64,000 nucleotides of DNA from Culex pipiens pallens (lineage: Eukaryota; Arthropoda; Insecta; Diptera; Culicidae): the NCBI RefSeq assembly GCF_016801865.2, contig NC_068938.1, positions 136,442,998 through 136,506,997 on the forward strand, given 5' to 3'. Both the position numbers and the translations under genes were made by a program. This document shows positions 1-11,989 of this stretch, in pieces (positions within the stretch are counted from its first letter, which is position 1; every line of letters begins with the position of its first letter). The notes under the pieces were generated by a model. The model saw nothing but the letters and a program-made list of their open reading frames with translations. It was not told the DNA's origin and did not search any database.

Positions 1-1789
1 TGTCAAAGCGCAAAATTATTTTTAAAATAGAAGCCAAATTGGCCCTGAAAAGAGCATAATAAAGGATAATTTATTGCGACATGACACCCCGCCCGACTAA
101 GCCATTTCATCCCAGCTTTGTGAGGCTCTCTAAATTGTGTGTTTCGGGACCGAGCAGATCTGGCAGGCAGATATTTGCCTCTGTCAAAATTGGCACTTTG
201 TTCTTTCCCCTCAACTCTATTTTCCGGAAAAATCAACTCGAGTCAAGATTTTTACTGCCTGCCAAATGTGAACATCGTTGCCACTCTTTCTGGTGTCTAT
301 TTTTCTGTGAAGGGCCCTTTTATCTGGGAGAGCTGGGGGACCATTTCCATTTAATCAAGGCAATCGAGCGAAAAGTGGCAAAAGATATGGCGAATATGGC
401 ATTGATTAACCCCTTTTTTTTCGTCGGCGAGAATCTCTTCCTCTGTGCTGGTGGTTGGTTGGTTGGAGGGGTTTCAATTTCCTGCCGAAAGCTGTGAAAA
501 TCGAGAATTAATTCGTAATCCGGTGTTTTGAGGACTGTTGCTTTTCTGGCGAAAAACTCGGAAGGGGGCGTGAAAAGTGATCCAATAAAGTTGTAACGAA
601 ATTAAGCGTGGAGAGATTCCCCAAGGCTCACAGTCTTTAACGATTTTTAATTTAGAATTTAGTTTGAATAATAAATTGTTTAATTAGACGCAAACAGTTT
701 CCCAGCTCGGCGTCGTAACTTTTGGCGGGCGAAATTCCGATGGAAAAAGAAAGGGAGGACGGAAACTTTCTGTTTCTCGAACCAAAGTGAACGTCTGTCT
801 GTTTTCATTTGGAGCAACCCCCTCCCACTCTCGCTTCTTTTGTGGGGGGGAAATTGCTCCCGAACCGAAAACGGAACGGACGTTTTGATTTGTTCAGAGG
901 GAACAATCCCCAGACCATTCACGTTCACTTTCGACTGATTGCGAGCTCAACAACGGGCAGCTTTGTGCGAGAGTAATTAATCACGATCCGTGTTGCCAGA
1001 TAACGGGCGGCCCGGCCACTTCCGGAACTTTGTTGCCGAGGGTGAAATGACGGTGGGGAGATTGGGGAGGTTTTGAACAAGGGTAGGGAGGGTGACCCTA
1101 AACTGTCAAAATAGTTGAGTTTGCTTTCAACCTAGCTTTCAAGTTGCGTGCAATGTTTAACGGTTGCCAACAAACAAAAGTCGACTTGCATGCAAGTCGA
1201 ACTTCGTCTTATGGCGACATCTAGTGAGAAAACTTGCTGTATTTGATCAAAGTCAACAAAAGAGCACGCTACCCTACCGAAAATCACCCCCCTTAAGGAC
1301 GCATGAGACGCCTGGAGGGGGCGCTAAAGACGTTCCATTATTCATGGATTCGGTGCTTGTTTTGGCCATCCCCTCTCCCTGGTTGAAGCTCATTTGTTCA
1401 AACGCACCATTAATTCCTATTAGCCTGGACGACCGAAAACCGTGGCCGTACCTCAAACCGGAAGTCGGCCAGATCGATCTGGATGGGAATTTGATTTGGA
1501 GCGGGCCAGCTCTAATAAAAATTCTGGCCAACACTTACGCACCCTTCCCCGGAACAGTTTAGTTGAAGAGTACAGAAGGGATGTGTTTTCACACTTGATG
1601 TGGCGTGGCCACGATGATGAGGTTCCGCCGCCGGAAATGTGCCCATTTTGGTACGGGTTCATTAGTGCGCCCGCGTTGCGGTTCGAGGAAGATCTGGTTC
1701 CAACATGATTGGAAGGTCTAATTCACAGTTTGGTGATTGAATCGAAACGAATGTTTCACAAAAGCAAAGTTTTCAAAGTTATTTTCAAA
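1..1789. other. unique non-coding stretch, no gene recognised
   Basis: Mixed-composition sequence without tandem structure. Several open frames of 60-138 codons occur on both strands, overlap one another, and show no recognisable domain. The longest plus-strand frame, 1164-1562, has no family resemblance I can name. It holds one striking short palindrome, listed separately. It could be intronic or intergenic. Confidence 0.5.
1181..1200. repeat. 20-bp perfect palindrome
   Basis: TCGACTTGCATGCAAGTCGA reads identically on both strands, with no spacer, centred on GCATGC. A perfect 20-bp palindrome is unlikely by chance in a window of this size. It could be a dimeric protein binding site or the fused ends of a lost element. 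No flanking target duplication is visible. Confidence 0.8.
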
Positions 1790-2770
1790 TTTCAGGGGCG
1801 CTTATGGCCAAAGGGCTCTATCTTAGGGGCGCTTCAAGAGATAAGCTTGACTACGCAAGGTTTCTTCACTCAAGAGGCTAAATCTGGAAGTTGGATTAAG
1901 GCTTTCCAACAGTTAAAAAAAATGAATAAGACGCTAAACATATTTCAGGGGCGCGGATGGTAAAAAAAACTCTATTTAAGGGGCGCTTTAAGAGATATGC
2001 TTTACTACGCAAGATTTTATCAGACAAGAAGCTGAATCTGGACATTGGATTAAGGCTCTCCAACAATTTAAAATAATGAATAGGACTCTAAACATATTTC
2101 AGGGGCGCGGATGGTCAAAAAACTCTATTTAAGGGGCGCTTTTAGAGATATGCTTTACTTTGCTGGATTTCTTTAGACAAGAGACTGAATCTGAACGTCA
2201 GATTATGGCTCTCCAACATTTTTTAAAAATAATATAATTTTTGGGACGCATAACATATTTCAGGGGCGCTTATGGTCAAAAGTCACAATATTAGGGGCGC
2301 TTTAAGAGATATGCTTTCCTTTGCTAGATTTCTTTAGACAAGAGGCAGAATCAGGACGTTGGCTTAAGGCTCTCCATCAATTGAAGAAAAAATGTACTTG
2401 ACGCTAAACATATATCAAGGGCGCTTATGGTCAAAATGCTAAATTTTAGGGGCGCTTTATGAAATGTTTATTATTGTACTGCCTGTTATTTTTTTGTGTA
2501 TAAAAGAAGCTAATTTAGGAGGTTGCTTTAAGGCTCTGATTGCCAACATTAACGACAACATAAATAGAAGTGAAAAATATTTCAAGGGCGTTCAAGGTAG
2601 AATAGCCTAATTTAAGGGGCGCTTGTTTAAAATACAACTATAAGTGGCTTATATACAAATTGCAACAACTTTTCAAATTGGAGATCAAATTCAAAAAAGC
2701 AGTGCATTTGTTTGGATTAATCTTAACGTTATTTGAAGCAAAACCAAAAGGGGCGCTTTGAAGTGCTTCA
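1790..2770 (+). repeat. ~155-bp tandem array carrying GGGGCGCTT
   Basis: About six diverged monomers. The phrase TTTCAGGGGCGC or a close variant starts near 1791, 1944, 2098, 2259, 2414 and 2581, giving spacings of 153, 154, 161, 155 and 167 bp. Each monomer holds two same-strand copies of the GGGGCGCTT word, one followed by ATGGTCAAAA and one by TAAGAGATATGCTTT. A shared tail contains AAGGCTCTCCAACAATT. The word is better kept than the AT-rich spacer. The last copies, after 2580, are decayed. The family is not one I can name. Confidence 0.9.
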
Positions 2771-3280
2771 TACTAGAGACGCATAAAGCTCTATTTTAAG
2801 TCTAAATTCCCGTTTCAAACGGGCTTTAAACTTTCCAATAAACACCCGAAGCAACAGTGGTGTCACTTTACATTGCATATAGTCCCATCCAATGCTCACA
2901 GCCAAATTCACGCTGCATATTTGGGGGGCGTCCCCCCGCCCTCCCTAAAAAGCTCGACGACAACAACGCCCTGTTCACACACAGCCTCACAACAGCGGCA
3001 GCAGGAAACCACTATATTAGATTTTATGGGTTTATTTTATTGGATATTTATTACCGAACCTTTGCGAAAGTGCGGTGGGTTTTTTGCTCGGGGAGGTCGC
3101 CCATTGGCTGGGTTGGGTCTCTTTTAGCCCTTTTTTCCTGGGAAGTGAGGGCGGGGAGTTTGTGGTGCAGCAGCTCTCGAAAATATGCTTTTTGTTTCCG
3201 TGGTCCGAGGGATGCCCAGCTGGATCGTGGTGGAAACTTGGTGGGGCACAGTTGAAAAATCCCCAGTTTACCCCTTAACT
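2771..3280. other. unique island between inverted arrays
   Basis: Low-repeat, GC-richer sequence separating the GGGGCGCTT array on the left from its opposite-strand counterpart on the right. Overlapping open frames of 67-132 codons occur here without recognisable domains. No splice-bounded exon or transposon end was recognised. Confidence 0.55.
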
Positions 3281-5960
3281 TAATAAGCGCCCTCTTAAAA
3301 AAAACATTTTTCTTCTAAACAAGGAATCAAAATAAGTAATTTGCAATATAAACTTACTAAGCGCCCTCTTTTAAGAATGACTCATCAAAACATATGACCT
3401 CAATGTAGTGTTTAGTTCCTTAACAGACTAAGCGCCCTTTTTTGAAAAACACGTTAAATTTAAATGACCTCAATTTATTTTCTAGTTCCGTAACTTTCTA
3501 AGTGCCCTCTTTCCAGTATGACTTTTCAAAAAAGGTGACCTCAATATATTGTTTGGCCCCGTAAATGACTAAGCGCCTCCTTTTGAAAATAAGGACTTCA
3601 TAATACTAAAAATTTGTATCTTTACCTAACTGACTACCCTCTTTTCAGTATGATTCTTCCAAAAAGTGACCTCATTGAAGTGTTTGGTACCTCAACTGAC
3701 TAAGCGCCCTCCTTTGAAAATAGTATCATTCTTCAAAACAAAAGACATCAATGTCGTCATCACCATCTTTTGAAAGCCCTCTACATAATTTGAATCCTCA
3801 AATGACTTTAAGCGCCCTCTTTAAAAAAAACACTTTCAAAATAAACGACCTTAATCAAGTTTAAAATTCACGTTACATACTTAGCGCCTTTATCTCAGTA
3901 TGATTCTTTCAAAAAGGTGACCTCAATTAAGTGTTTGGTTCCTCAACTGACTAAGCGCCCTTCTTTGAAAATAATATTTTGTCTGTCAACCTTACTGAAT
4001 GCACTCAATTTAGTATCATTCTTCAAAACAAGAGACATCAATGTCGTCATCACCTTCAAACAGTGCCTAAGTGCCCACTTTTTAAAGCTCTCTACATAAT
4101 TTGAATCTTCAAATGACTTGAAGCGCCCTCTTTAAAAAAAATACTTTCAAAATAAACGACCTTAATTTATTTTCAATTCACGTTACATACTAAGCGCCCT
4201 CTTTTCAGTATGATTCTTAAAAAGGTGACCTCAGTATAGCGTTTGGTTCTTTAACTGGTTAAGTGCCCTCTTTTGAAAATATGTAACTTCATTATAATAT
4301 TTTTTAAGTTTTTGTTGTCTCTTAATCTTACTGAACGCCCTCCATTTAGTATTATTTAAAAAAAAGAGACTTCAATCTAGTATGAAGTTCTTTCAAGAAC
4401 TAAGCGCCCTTTTTTGAAAAAAGTGTAAGTTAAATATAGTGTATGGTCTCTTAACTTACTAAGCGCCCCCTTTTTAGTTAGATTTTTCAAAATAGGTGAC
4501 CTTAATGTAATGTTTAGTTTCTGAACAAACTAAGTGCCCTCTTTTCAGTAATAATTAAAAAAAAAAAGAAATCAAAATGTTGTGTATAGTTCCTCAACCG
4601 AGCATGTGTCTCTGAACTTGCCAATCGCCCTCTTTTGAGCAAGACTCCTGAAAATAGGTGACTTCAATGTAGTGTTTTGTCGCTTAACTTACTAAACGCC
4701 CCTTTTTAAAATAAACTTCGTCATAAAAGGTGTCCCTAATCAATGCGCCCTCTTCCGAAGAAACAACTACAATATATTTAGTTTTTGCTTACGTAGCATA
4801 CTAAGCGCCCTTTTTTCAGTATGATTTTTTCCAAAAAGGTGACCTCAGTATAACGTTTGGTTCTTTAACTGGTTAAGTGCCCTCTTTTGAAAATATGTAA
4901 CTTCAATGTAATATGTTGTCTCTTAACCTTACTGAGCGCCCTCCATTTAGTATAATTTTTTTAAATAAGAGACTTCAATGTAGTATTAAGTTCTTTCAGG
5001 AACTAAGCGCCCTTTTTTGAAAAAAGTGTAAGTTAAATATAGTATATGGTCTCTTAACTTACTAAGCACCCCCTTTTTAGTTAGATTTCTCAAAATAGGT
5101 AATGTTTAGTTTCTGAACAAACTAAGCGCCCTCTTTTCAGTAATAATTAAAAAAAATAGAAATCAAAATGTAGTGTATAATTCCTCAACCGAGCATGTGT
5201 CTCTGAACATGCCAATCTTTTGAGCAAGTTTCCTCAAAATAGGTGACTTTTGTCACTTAACTTACTAAACACCCCTTTTTAAAATAAACTTCTTCATGAA
5301 AGGTGTCCCTAATCAAGGCGCCCCCTTCCGAACAAACAACTCCAATATAAACGTTCATAATGTAAAGTTTAGCCCCTTAAATATCAAAGCGCCCTTTTTG
5401 TATTAACTTACTAAACGCCCCCTTTTAAAATAAACTTCTTCTTAGAAGGTGACCCTAATCAATGCAATCAATGCACTCTTTCGAAGAAACAACTGCAATA
5501 TAAACGTTTACAATGTAAAGTTTAGCCCCTTAAATATCAAAGCGCCCTTTTTGTATTATTATGTCTTTTAGAAAACAAAGCACCCCTTTTTTGGATTTCG
5601 AAACAATTTAAAAAAATCTTTTTTAGTCAGTGCGCCCTCCAACCAATTTAATCGATTGGCACTGCTCAAATGAAAAATATGCCCTTTTTAAAAATAAGTG
5701 ACTTCAAACAAATAATTAGTCCCTGAACTAACAAATCACCCTCTTTTGTGTAAGACACCTAAAAATATGTGACACCAATATATTGTTTAATCTGAACTCG
5801 TCTAAGCGCCCCCTATTAAAAAAAAACTTTTTAAGAAAAAGTGACCTCAAGAAAAGCGCCCTTTTCCGAAGAATCATAAGTGTCCAAAATGTATTGTTTA
5901 GCCCCTTAAATATAAAAATGTTTTCTTTTTAGAAAACAAAGCGCCCCTTTTTCATTTGCT
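3281..5960 (-). repeat. ~71-bp tandem array carrying AAGCGCCC (inverse of GGGCGCTT)
   Basis: The word AAGCGCCC or a close variant starts at 3285, 3359, 3430, 3500 and 3571, a spacing of 70-74 bp, and continues with decay for about 37 units. The consensus surroundings are CTCTTTTCAGTATGATTCTTC, then a GGTGACCTCAAT phrase and GTGTTTGGTTCCTCAACT. The keyword is the reverse complement of that in the 1.79-2.77 kb array, so the two arrays point in opposite directions. Larger internal duplications are superimposed. The right edge fades near 5960, with one more copy of its CCAATTT...GGCACTGCTCAAATGA phrase near 6050. Confidence 0.9.
4195..5345. repeat. ~600-bp higher-order tandem duplication inside the array
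   Basis: Segments at about 4195-4795 and 4806-5345 match in order over many landmarks. CAGTATGATT is at 4206 and 4817, the GGTTAAGTGCCC phrase at 4257 and 4871, and GAGCATGTGTCTCTGAAC at 4600 and 5191. The offset falls from about 611 to about 573 bp because of small deletions in the second copy. This shows growth by unequal exchange of multi-monomer blocks. Confidence 0.8.
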
Positions 5961-7978
5961 ACCAAAAATAATGCCAACAATATTAAAATTCGAACCTAAC
6001 TTTTCTAATCCACTTAAAAAATTTCAGTTTTTTTCAATGTGCCCTCCTCCCAATTTCCCCGAATGGCACCGCTCAAATGATTCAGTGCGGTGCAGCGGCC
6101 CCTCCTCCCAGTATCCGGCAGAAAATACATATGTACGGGGCGAATCCTCCCGAAAAACAGCAGCCCCGGCAGCAGGTGGGTGGCACCTAGCTAGTAATTT
6201 AGTAGCGCCCCTACCCCTCTGTCCGAGGGAAAAAGAAGCGTAAACTGCAATTAGCGTCAGTTGGGTTTTCCCACTTGGAGAATTTGTAATATTTTACATT
6301 TTTCGCACGAGATTAATTACGAACCAGTAATTTAATGTTCGGGGCGGTTTCCGGGGCTAGAGTGTGTGTGTGTTCTGCGTTTTCTCGCAAGGAAAAACAA
6401 GGAAAATTTGGGGGGTGGGCGCTCGACCAACGGAAGCTTGTTTTTCCCGGGCGCCTTCGCTTTTTTATGGGCGATCTAACCAGGCAACTTTTCTTGCTGC
6501 CATAACATCCTGTGAGGGTGTGTGTGTGTGGAAAACAAAGGAATAAAACAAGTCTGGGTTGCACCTCTTTAACCTTCCTCTCCAAGCGCCCCCTTCAAGG
6601 GGGCGGCTGCCGAACAAGACTAATCAAATAAAGGTCGGAACGCGCCCGCGCTTGATTGAGGGCGGCATTGAAGATTGGATGGGTTGAGGGTGTGTGTGTG
6701 TGTGTTTGTTGTTTTTCCGGTGGGGCTAACCTAAGCCAAGATGAGCTGCTAGGATGTGTTTCTCGAGTGGGAAAGGGGTGGGGGTGCCGGAAGTGGCCCG
6801 AGGCAGGAAAACAATTTCTCGGAAAAAGGAGCATAAAAACGCCATAACACCTCTGACGAGAGTGGCCGAGGTTAATTTGAGCAGTGAGATGTATTTTTGT
6901 GTGAAGGTTATGTTCAAATTTTCACTAGCAAACATTTGGTTTGAGAACCAAGCCATCAAAACAAAAATTCAGTTCCTAATTAGACGAAGGCTCCTATATT
7001 GGACCTAAAACCAATTTTCCACCATTCCAACAAGAATTAAGAAGCACCAAGAGTTTATGTTCCACTTTTTTAAGAGGATAAGGGAAATTCTCCGCAATTC
7101 CTTTGTATTAGTTTCACTTACAGTTTGATTTTTGTTGGAACGTGTAATACGTAGTAGTTCCAAAATAGGGACATTTACTTCAACTTTTCATGTGTAAACG
7201 CATCCAACCCCTTTAAAGTTCCATCATTTCCAAAATTACTTAAAATTGCAATCGCCAAAAAGGGTTCATTTCACGCGCTTTTCCGCCCCCGTGAAAATTC
7301 CCACTTTGTCGTCGTCATTCACACCCTGCAAAAAACAAACCTTTTCCCCAACCGGTCGGACCATCCACCAAGACAAACCAAACCTAATTAAGGTAATAAA
7401 TTAATCAAATCTGCAAACACAGCGCGCCAGGGATCCTTCCCGTCGACTCTTTTGTAATTTATTCGACCAATTTAATCGAGAGCGGGGGTGTGAATTCGCG
7501 CCAAACCGTGGCTCGAATCTGACCCCGGGCTGCACAAAACTGGTGGCATCACCTTCTAATTGCATTAGCCCGCGTCCCGATTTGCAGGGGTCTGTGCTTT
7601 CGCTTCCGTTCTGGGTTGTGGGTGTCTTTCTCTTTGGGAAACTGGATAAAGCTTTGTGCGAGATGGTGGTTGTGCCTTAAGGTACGGAATGCTGACTCTA
7701 GTGTCGTTGGTTCGGGGCAAATAATGCATTACAGTGGAATTTGCTAGTAATTTAATAAAACAAATGATTTTTTTTTTCTGTCCTTTCGAGGAAAAAGAAA
7801 GGGGGTTTGAAGTATGACTTGAAGGTTATAAGCAGATTTAGCTTTCTAGACAATCTACAGATAGCTTGATTTTCAACGTCAAGGTTTGTTGGGTTGACAA
7901 AAGTCAAACAAAAGTTTAAAGAAGATTTTTTTCGGTACATGAAAAAATAAAGTTTTTGGTCAATTTTTAATTTTTTTG
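5961..7978. other. unique stretch with short (TG)n tracts
   Basis: After the array fades there is non-repetitive sequence with GT runs at about 6362-6373, 6519-6530 and 6691-6704. The minus-strand open frame 6313-6585 and its plus-strand counterpart contain translated GT runs and are not convincing. AT-rich AATTA-containing segments occur near 7380-7480. No gene was recognised. Confidence 0.5.
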
Positions 7979-8743
7979 TAGAGGTGGGCAAACAAAGAGC
8001 AAGCCACTCAAAAGCCGGTTCCCTGAAAAGAGCGAAAGAACCGTGCTCACAAACCGGGGTTCTTTTTCAAACTACGGTCTTTTGAAAGAACCGGCTGAAG
8101 GTGGCATGATTTTTGTTATAAATATAATTTATTGAATTTCAAAAAAAAATGTATTAGATTTGTTTTTGGTATGAAAAGCTTTTCACTTTACAACTGATTG
8201 TACAGTATTTCAAATTGCATAATTTGTAAAATATTATCAAAAATCTACTGAATAGTTTAAAGATTTTGAAAAAATAATAATAAATCCTTTTGTCCGATTA
8301 AACTTAAGCGTTTATAGACTTTATCGATCAAATAAGAATGTAGAAAAGAGTTCACAGAATGTTTCTCCAAACAAAATATCAGCATTAGTTCAATTCTTGC
8401 AGAAATAAACCCATTTTTATAATTAAAAGCAATTTTTGCAACATCCTAGATTTATGTTTGGATGCCATTCAATTACTCGAATGTTTAGGCTCAAGTAGAA
8501 ATCTTGACATAGAGACCGCCATGATTTTCAAGGGCATCTTCTCATTTTCAGTTTTAATTTTTTTATCAAATAATTTGTAAAAGTCCAATGTGAAATTACT
8601 TATAAAATCACACGATTCTTAAAAAAAAACCTTTTCATCCAAATTTTGAAAAAGATCGAAAGAGCCGTTCAAAAGAGCGGCTCTTTATAATGAGCGAGCG
8701 AAAATGAGCGGCTCCTAAAAACGAGCGGTTCTGCCCACTTCTA
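7979..8743. mobile_element. hAT-type non-autonomous element (MITE-like), 765 bp
   Basis: The ends are TAGAGGTGGGC on the left and, on the opposite strand, TAGAAGTGGGC on the right, differing at one base. Directly outside are identical 8-bp repeats TTTTTTTG at 7971-7978 and 8744-8751, the expected hAT target duplication length. Subterminal GAGCGG / GAACCGG words recur at both ends. The AT-rich interior has no transposase frame, so movement would need a transposase supplied elsewhere. The T-rich duplication is low-complexity, which slightly weakens it as evidence. Confidence 0.85.
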
Positions 8744-8751
8744 TTTTTTTG

Positions 8752-10095
8752 AAAGATGATCTGGCAACACTGACTAAATTAGGAGCAATTAAGTGAAATT
8801 AATGGAACTTTTCAAGACCATTGTAATGATTAAGAAATGTCTTTCGGATTCATTTTTCCAAAATCTGGTTATTTGGCAGCACTGTTCTGAGTCTTTGAGG
8901 CTTATTTTGGAGGACTTTAGTAACCATCTTTATAACATTCAAAGACTTCTGGCATCACTGCACTGAGATATCGTCACTTAAATTAATTTCCAGGACGACT
9001 TATTTGTTGAATTGCTATTAAAAAAAACACTTCTAATAAGCCAAAAACATTGATTATCTGGCACCACTGCTGGAAAATATCGAAATTTAATTGACTTTTT
9101 TTTAAGGATTTCAACAGCCAGCTGCAGTGAAAAGTGATCTACCTTACTGCACAACATTTGATAAGATTTTGAATGGGTCTGGCAACACTGTACAATTGTT
9201 GAATAATTGGGTGAAATCAACTTTTCAACATAACATGTTGTAAATTTTTATTGAAAATACATCCAGGACCACTTTCTGTACATCGTTAAAACGATACTTG
9301 AAGAACTTTTCGGTATCTACAAAAGTTTGATGATTTGGCAACACTGTTATTAAATATTGAAACTTATATGGAAATTATACAATATTAACAGGTTGATTTC
9401 ATAGGATTTTTTAGGTTCTCTGTAAATTAAGTAGGCTAGTTATTTGAAGAACTTTTCCAACAGGGCTTGAAGTTTGATGATTTGTTGTATTCAGGGATAC
9501 ATCATCTGACTCCATCGTGCCTTCAATATTGGAATATCAGTACTTTGACTTTCAATTACAGTTAGCTCAAAAGGAAATTAGCGAGCATATTTCGATCACC
9601 AGTTAAATAAAATAAGTTGTTTTGATAGTGAAAATCAGCAAATTGGATGGAGTTAGGAACGAGTGCTAAACAGGCTAAAAAGTGAGAATTTCCTCTAGAT
9701 CCTTTCTAAACTTGAGTTTTCAGCGATCGTAACCTTCAATGGATAAGTTTAGGACTTGTGCTGAAAATATCTTCTTTTTGTAACTTGTTGCATGAACTTC
9801 TATTTTAAAATTCTATAAAGTTCAACTTTTCAAATTGTTTCATAATTTATTTTTATGATAAGCCAAAAACGTTGGTTTGGTAGTGTGGTTGGAAGAAAAT
9901 ATTGAGCTCAAAAACACTCTTGGCAACACTGTTCCAAGATTTCGCAACTTATGGACATTTTGAAGCTCTTACGGGATCGAATATTTGAATTTTGGTAGGT
10001 TTTCTAATAATTTAGGTTACAGAAATTTGAAGAACTTTTCCAACAGGTCATAAAATTTGAGAATTTGGCAGCACTGTTTAGGGCCGAAAACAGCC
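8752..10095 (+). repeat. degenerate array of TGGCAACACTG
   Basis: The 11-mer TGGCAACACTG or one-base variants starts at 8762, 8874, 8950, 9059, 9180, 9336, 9921 and 10066. Between copies the phrases TTTGAAGAACTTTTCCAACAGG and GATTTGGCA also recur. Spacing is 76-156 bp where copies are adjacent, with a diverged gap at 9.4-9.9 kb. Monomers are too decayed for an exact consensus, so this is an old satellite-like repeat. Confidence 0.75.
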
Positions 10096-10125
10096 ATAGG
10101 TCTAGCAGTCGTAACGTATAAATCG

Positions 10126-10186
10126 ACTTCGGATTCATGATCCGAGGTCAAAATTACCGCTTAGGTAAAAAAGTTTCACGCAAATG
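10126..10186 (-). mobile_element. fragment of the long-TIR foldback element
   Basis: About 60 bp match one arm of the element at 13424-14785: a CGGATTCATGATC phrase, then GAGGTCAAAATTACC..CTTAGG and AAGTTTCACGCAAAT. The fragment abuts the AAGATTTG octamer array. It is too short to show ends or a target duplication. Confidence 0.65.
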
Positions 10187-10192
10187 ACTCAT

Positions 10193-10479
10193 AAAGATTT
10201 GAAGATTAAAAAATTGAAGATTTAAAGATTTGAAGGTTTGAAGATTTGAAGATTTGAAGATTTGAAGATTTGAAGATTTGAAGATTTGAAGATTTGAAGA
10301 TTTGAAGATTTGAAGATTTGAAGATTTGAAGATTTGAAGATTTGAAGATTTGAAGATTTGAAGATTTGAAGATTTGAAGATTTGAAGATTCGAAGATTTG
10401 AAGATTCGAAGATCTGAAGATTTGAAGATTTGAAGATTCGAAGATCTGAAGATTTGAAGATTTGAAGATTTGAAGATTG
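10193..10479. repeat. (AAGATTTG)n octamer array, about 35 copies
   Basis: Near-uniform 8-bp unit AAGATTTG with a few AAGATTCG, AAGATCTG and AAGGTTTG variants, mostly toward the edges. Because three units equal 24 bp, minus-strand frames stay open as repeats of FKSSNLQI-like octapeptides. Those frames are a by-product of the repeat, not evidence of a protein. Confidence 0.95.
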
Positions 10480-11989
10480 ACCTGAAAACTCATTATGAGA
10501 TATTTTTGGAAGCGGTTCTGAGGAAGGCCACAACTATGTGTAGGTTTTTGGATTTTGAAGAAGAGTCTCATGTTTCACAAAGCCCCTTAAAAAAATAAAA
10601 CTATGGAGGTATTAGAGGCAAATAAGGCTCCATTTAATTGCGATATCCCTTACTAAACACAAATTACCAAAACCCAGAAATCACAGCCCAAACTACCTCC
10701 CGAACCAAACCAAGTGATAACGATAACCTTTTTCCGGGAGAGCAAATGTCCTCGCAAGCGAAAATTCCAATTTACAGCGACTTACTGTCCAACGTGACCA
10801 TTTATCGGGGGGACTCTTTGTAAATTTCCCGGAAGCAAAGGTCCTTTTGGAACACGTACTAGAGAGCCTCTAATCGCCTTTGGCACGCAACTTTATACCT
10901 ACATACACACATGTGCTTGAATGAGGGAGAAAGCGACAATTTGATACCTTAGTCGGCAAAGGGCTTTCCAATTAAAATAAAGAACAGATTAAAGTTTGTG
11001 CCGCACAGTTTCAAACTCCTTCGTGGCGTGCGCATAATTGAATAAATTTTCCGTCCCGGATTGGCGTCGTGTGTGTGTGCGGTTGCGGAAAAGGTAGTTC
11101 GGAATTAGGTCGTAGGTTTTAAGGAGGGGTAATTAACCAAGATTTAGTAATAAAGGGTTAGGCGGAACGGGCGCAACTTTCGAGCAAATGTGTAATCAAT
11201 GTCTACATTTGAGGTTAGGTTATCATTAGGGTGACGCTTTGTAGTGATTTTCCTTGGTACCTCAAAGGTTATTGTAAGCTTCGTGTAACTCTTCAATTGC
11301 AAAACCGTGTTCCGCTTTCTCGCTCGTGTCAGCCTGCACAACATGACCTACAAGCGGGTGACCCCGCCGGAACCGGTAGCAACACCCCTGGGGCTACAAT
11401 TTCTTACCACCCAACATCGCGCGCTCTAGCGCGCCCAAACCCTCCCTCAGGGAAGCTAGGCACTTCTTTGTTCAACCCAAGGAACCGCCCAAGGAACATG
11501 CCACGGATAATTATCTTTCTTTTTTGCTGTGTTTTACGAGCTACAACGACGCCAACGGCGGCCTGACCCCGCCGCGCCGTTCCTTTGGAGGGGGAGAAAT
11601 GCTCTGCTATCTCCGCAGCTCAATCGTAAAGTTCATCCGCAAGTCGTAAACAAGGGCGCTGGTTATCGGGGTGCGGGGGCATCCTGGCCCGATATGGTGG
11701 GTCTTGGACGTCGATGGGTTGAGCTGGGGTGCGTGACAGGGGTAGCGAAGGCGTTAAATGGCACAGGCCACATGTGTAATATGAGGTTCTACGGCGTTTT
11801 TTAGACTGGCTAACATGTGGTGTTTTGTTTTTCTTCAAGAACTAATTTAAATCCGGGTACTTTGGAACTTAGTAAGAGTCACTTAAGCTCTAGAATGACA
11901 ATATTTTCCTCTAAAACAAATATTTTGTTCAGAAGATCTGGAGATTAAATAAAAAAGAACTCAACATTTTATCGTATTTTCATACAAGT
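10480..11989. other. unique stretch, no gene recognised
   Basis: Mostly unstructured sequence with a moderately GC-rich part at about 11330-11760. Overlapping open frames of 66-111 codons on both strands (for example 11231-11566) have no recognisable domain. No transposon end was identified. Confidence 0.45.

Noticed and set aside
1164..1562. 132-codon plus-strand frame
   Set aside because: No recognisable family, and the opposite strand is open over much of the same stretch.
6313..6847. Overlapping frames around GT runs
   Set aside because: They are driven by TG/CA dinucleotide tracts and are open on both strands.
10206..10571. Minus-strand frame rich in FKSSNLQI
   Set aside because: Translation of the AAGATTTG octamer array.
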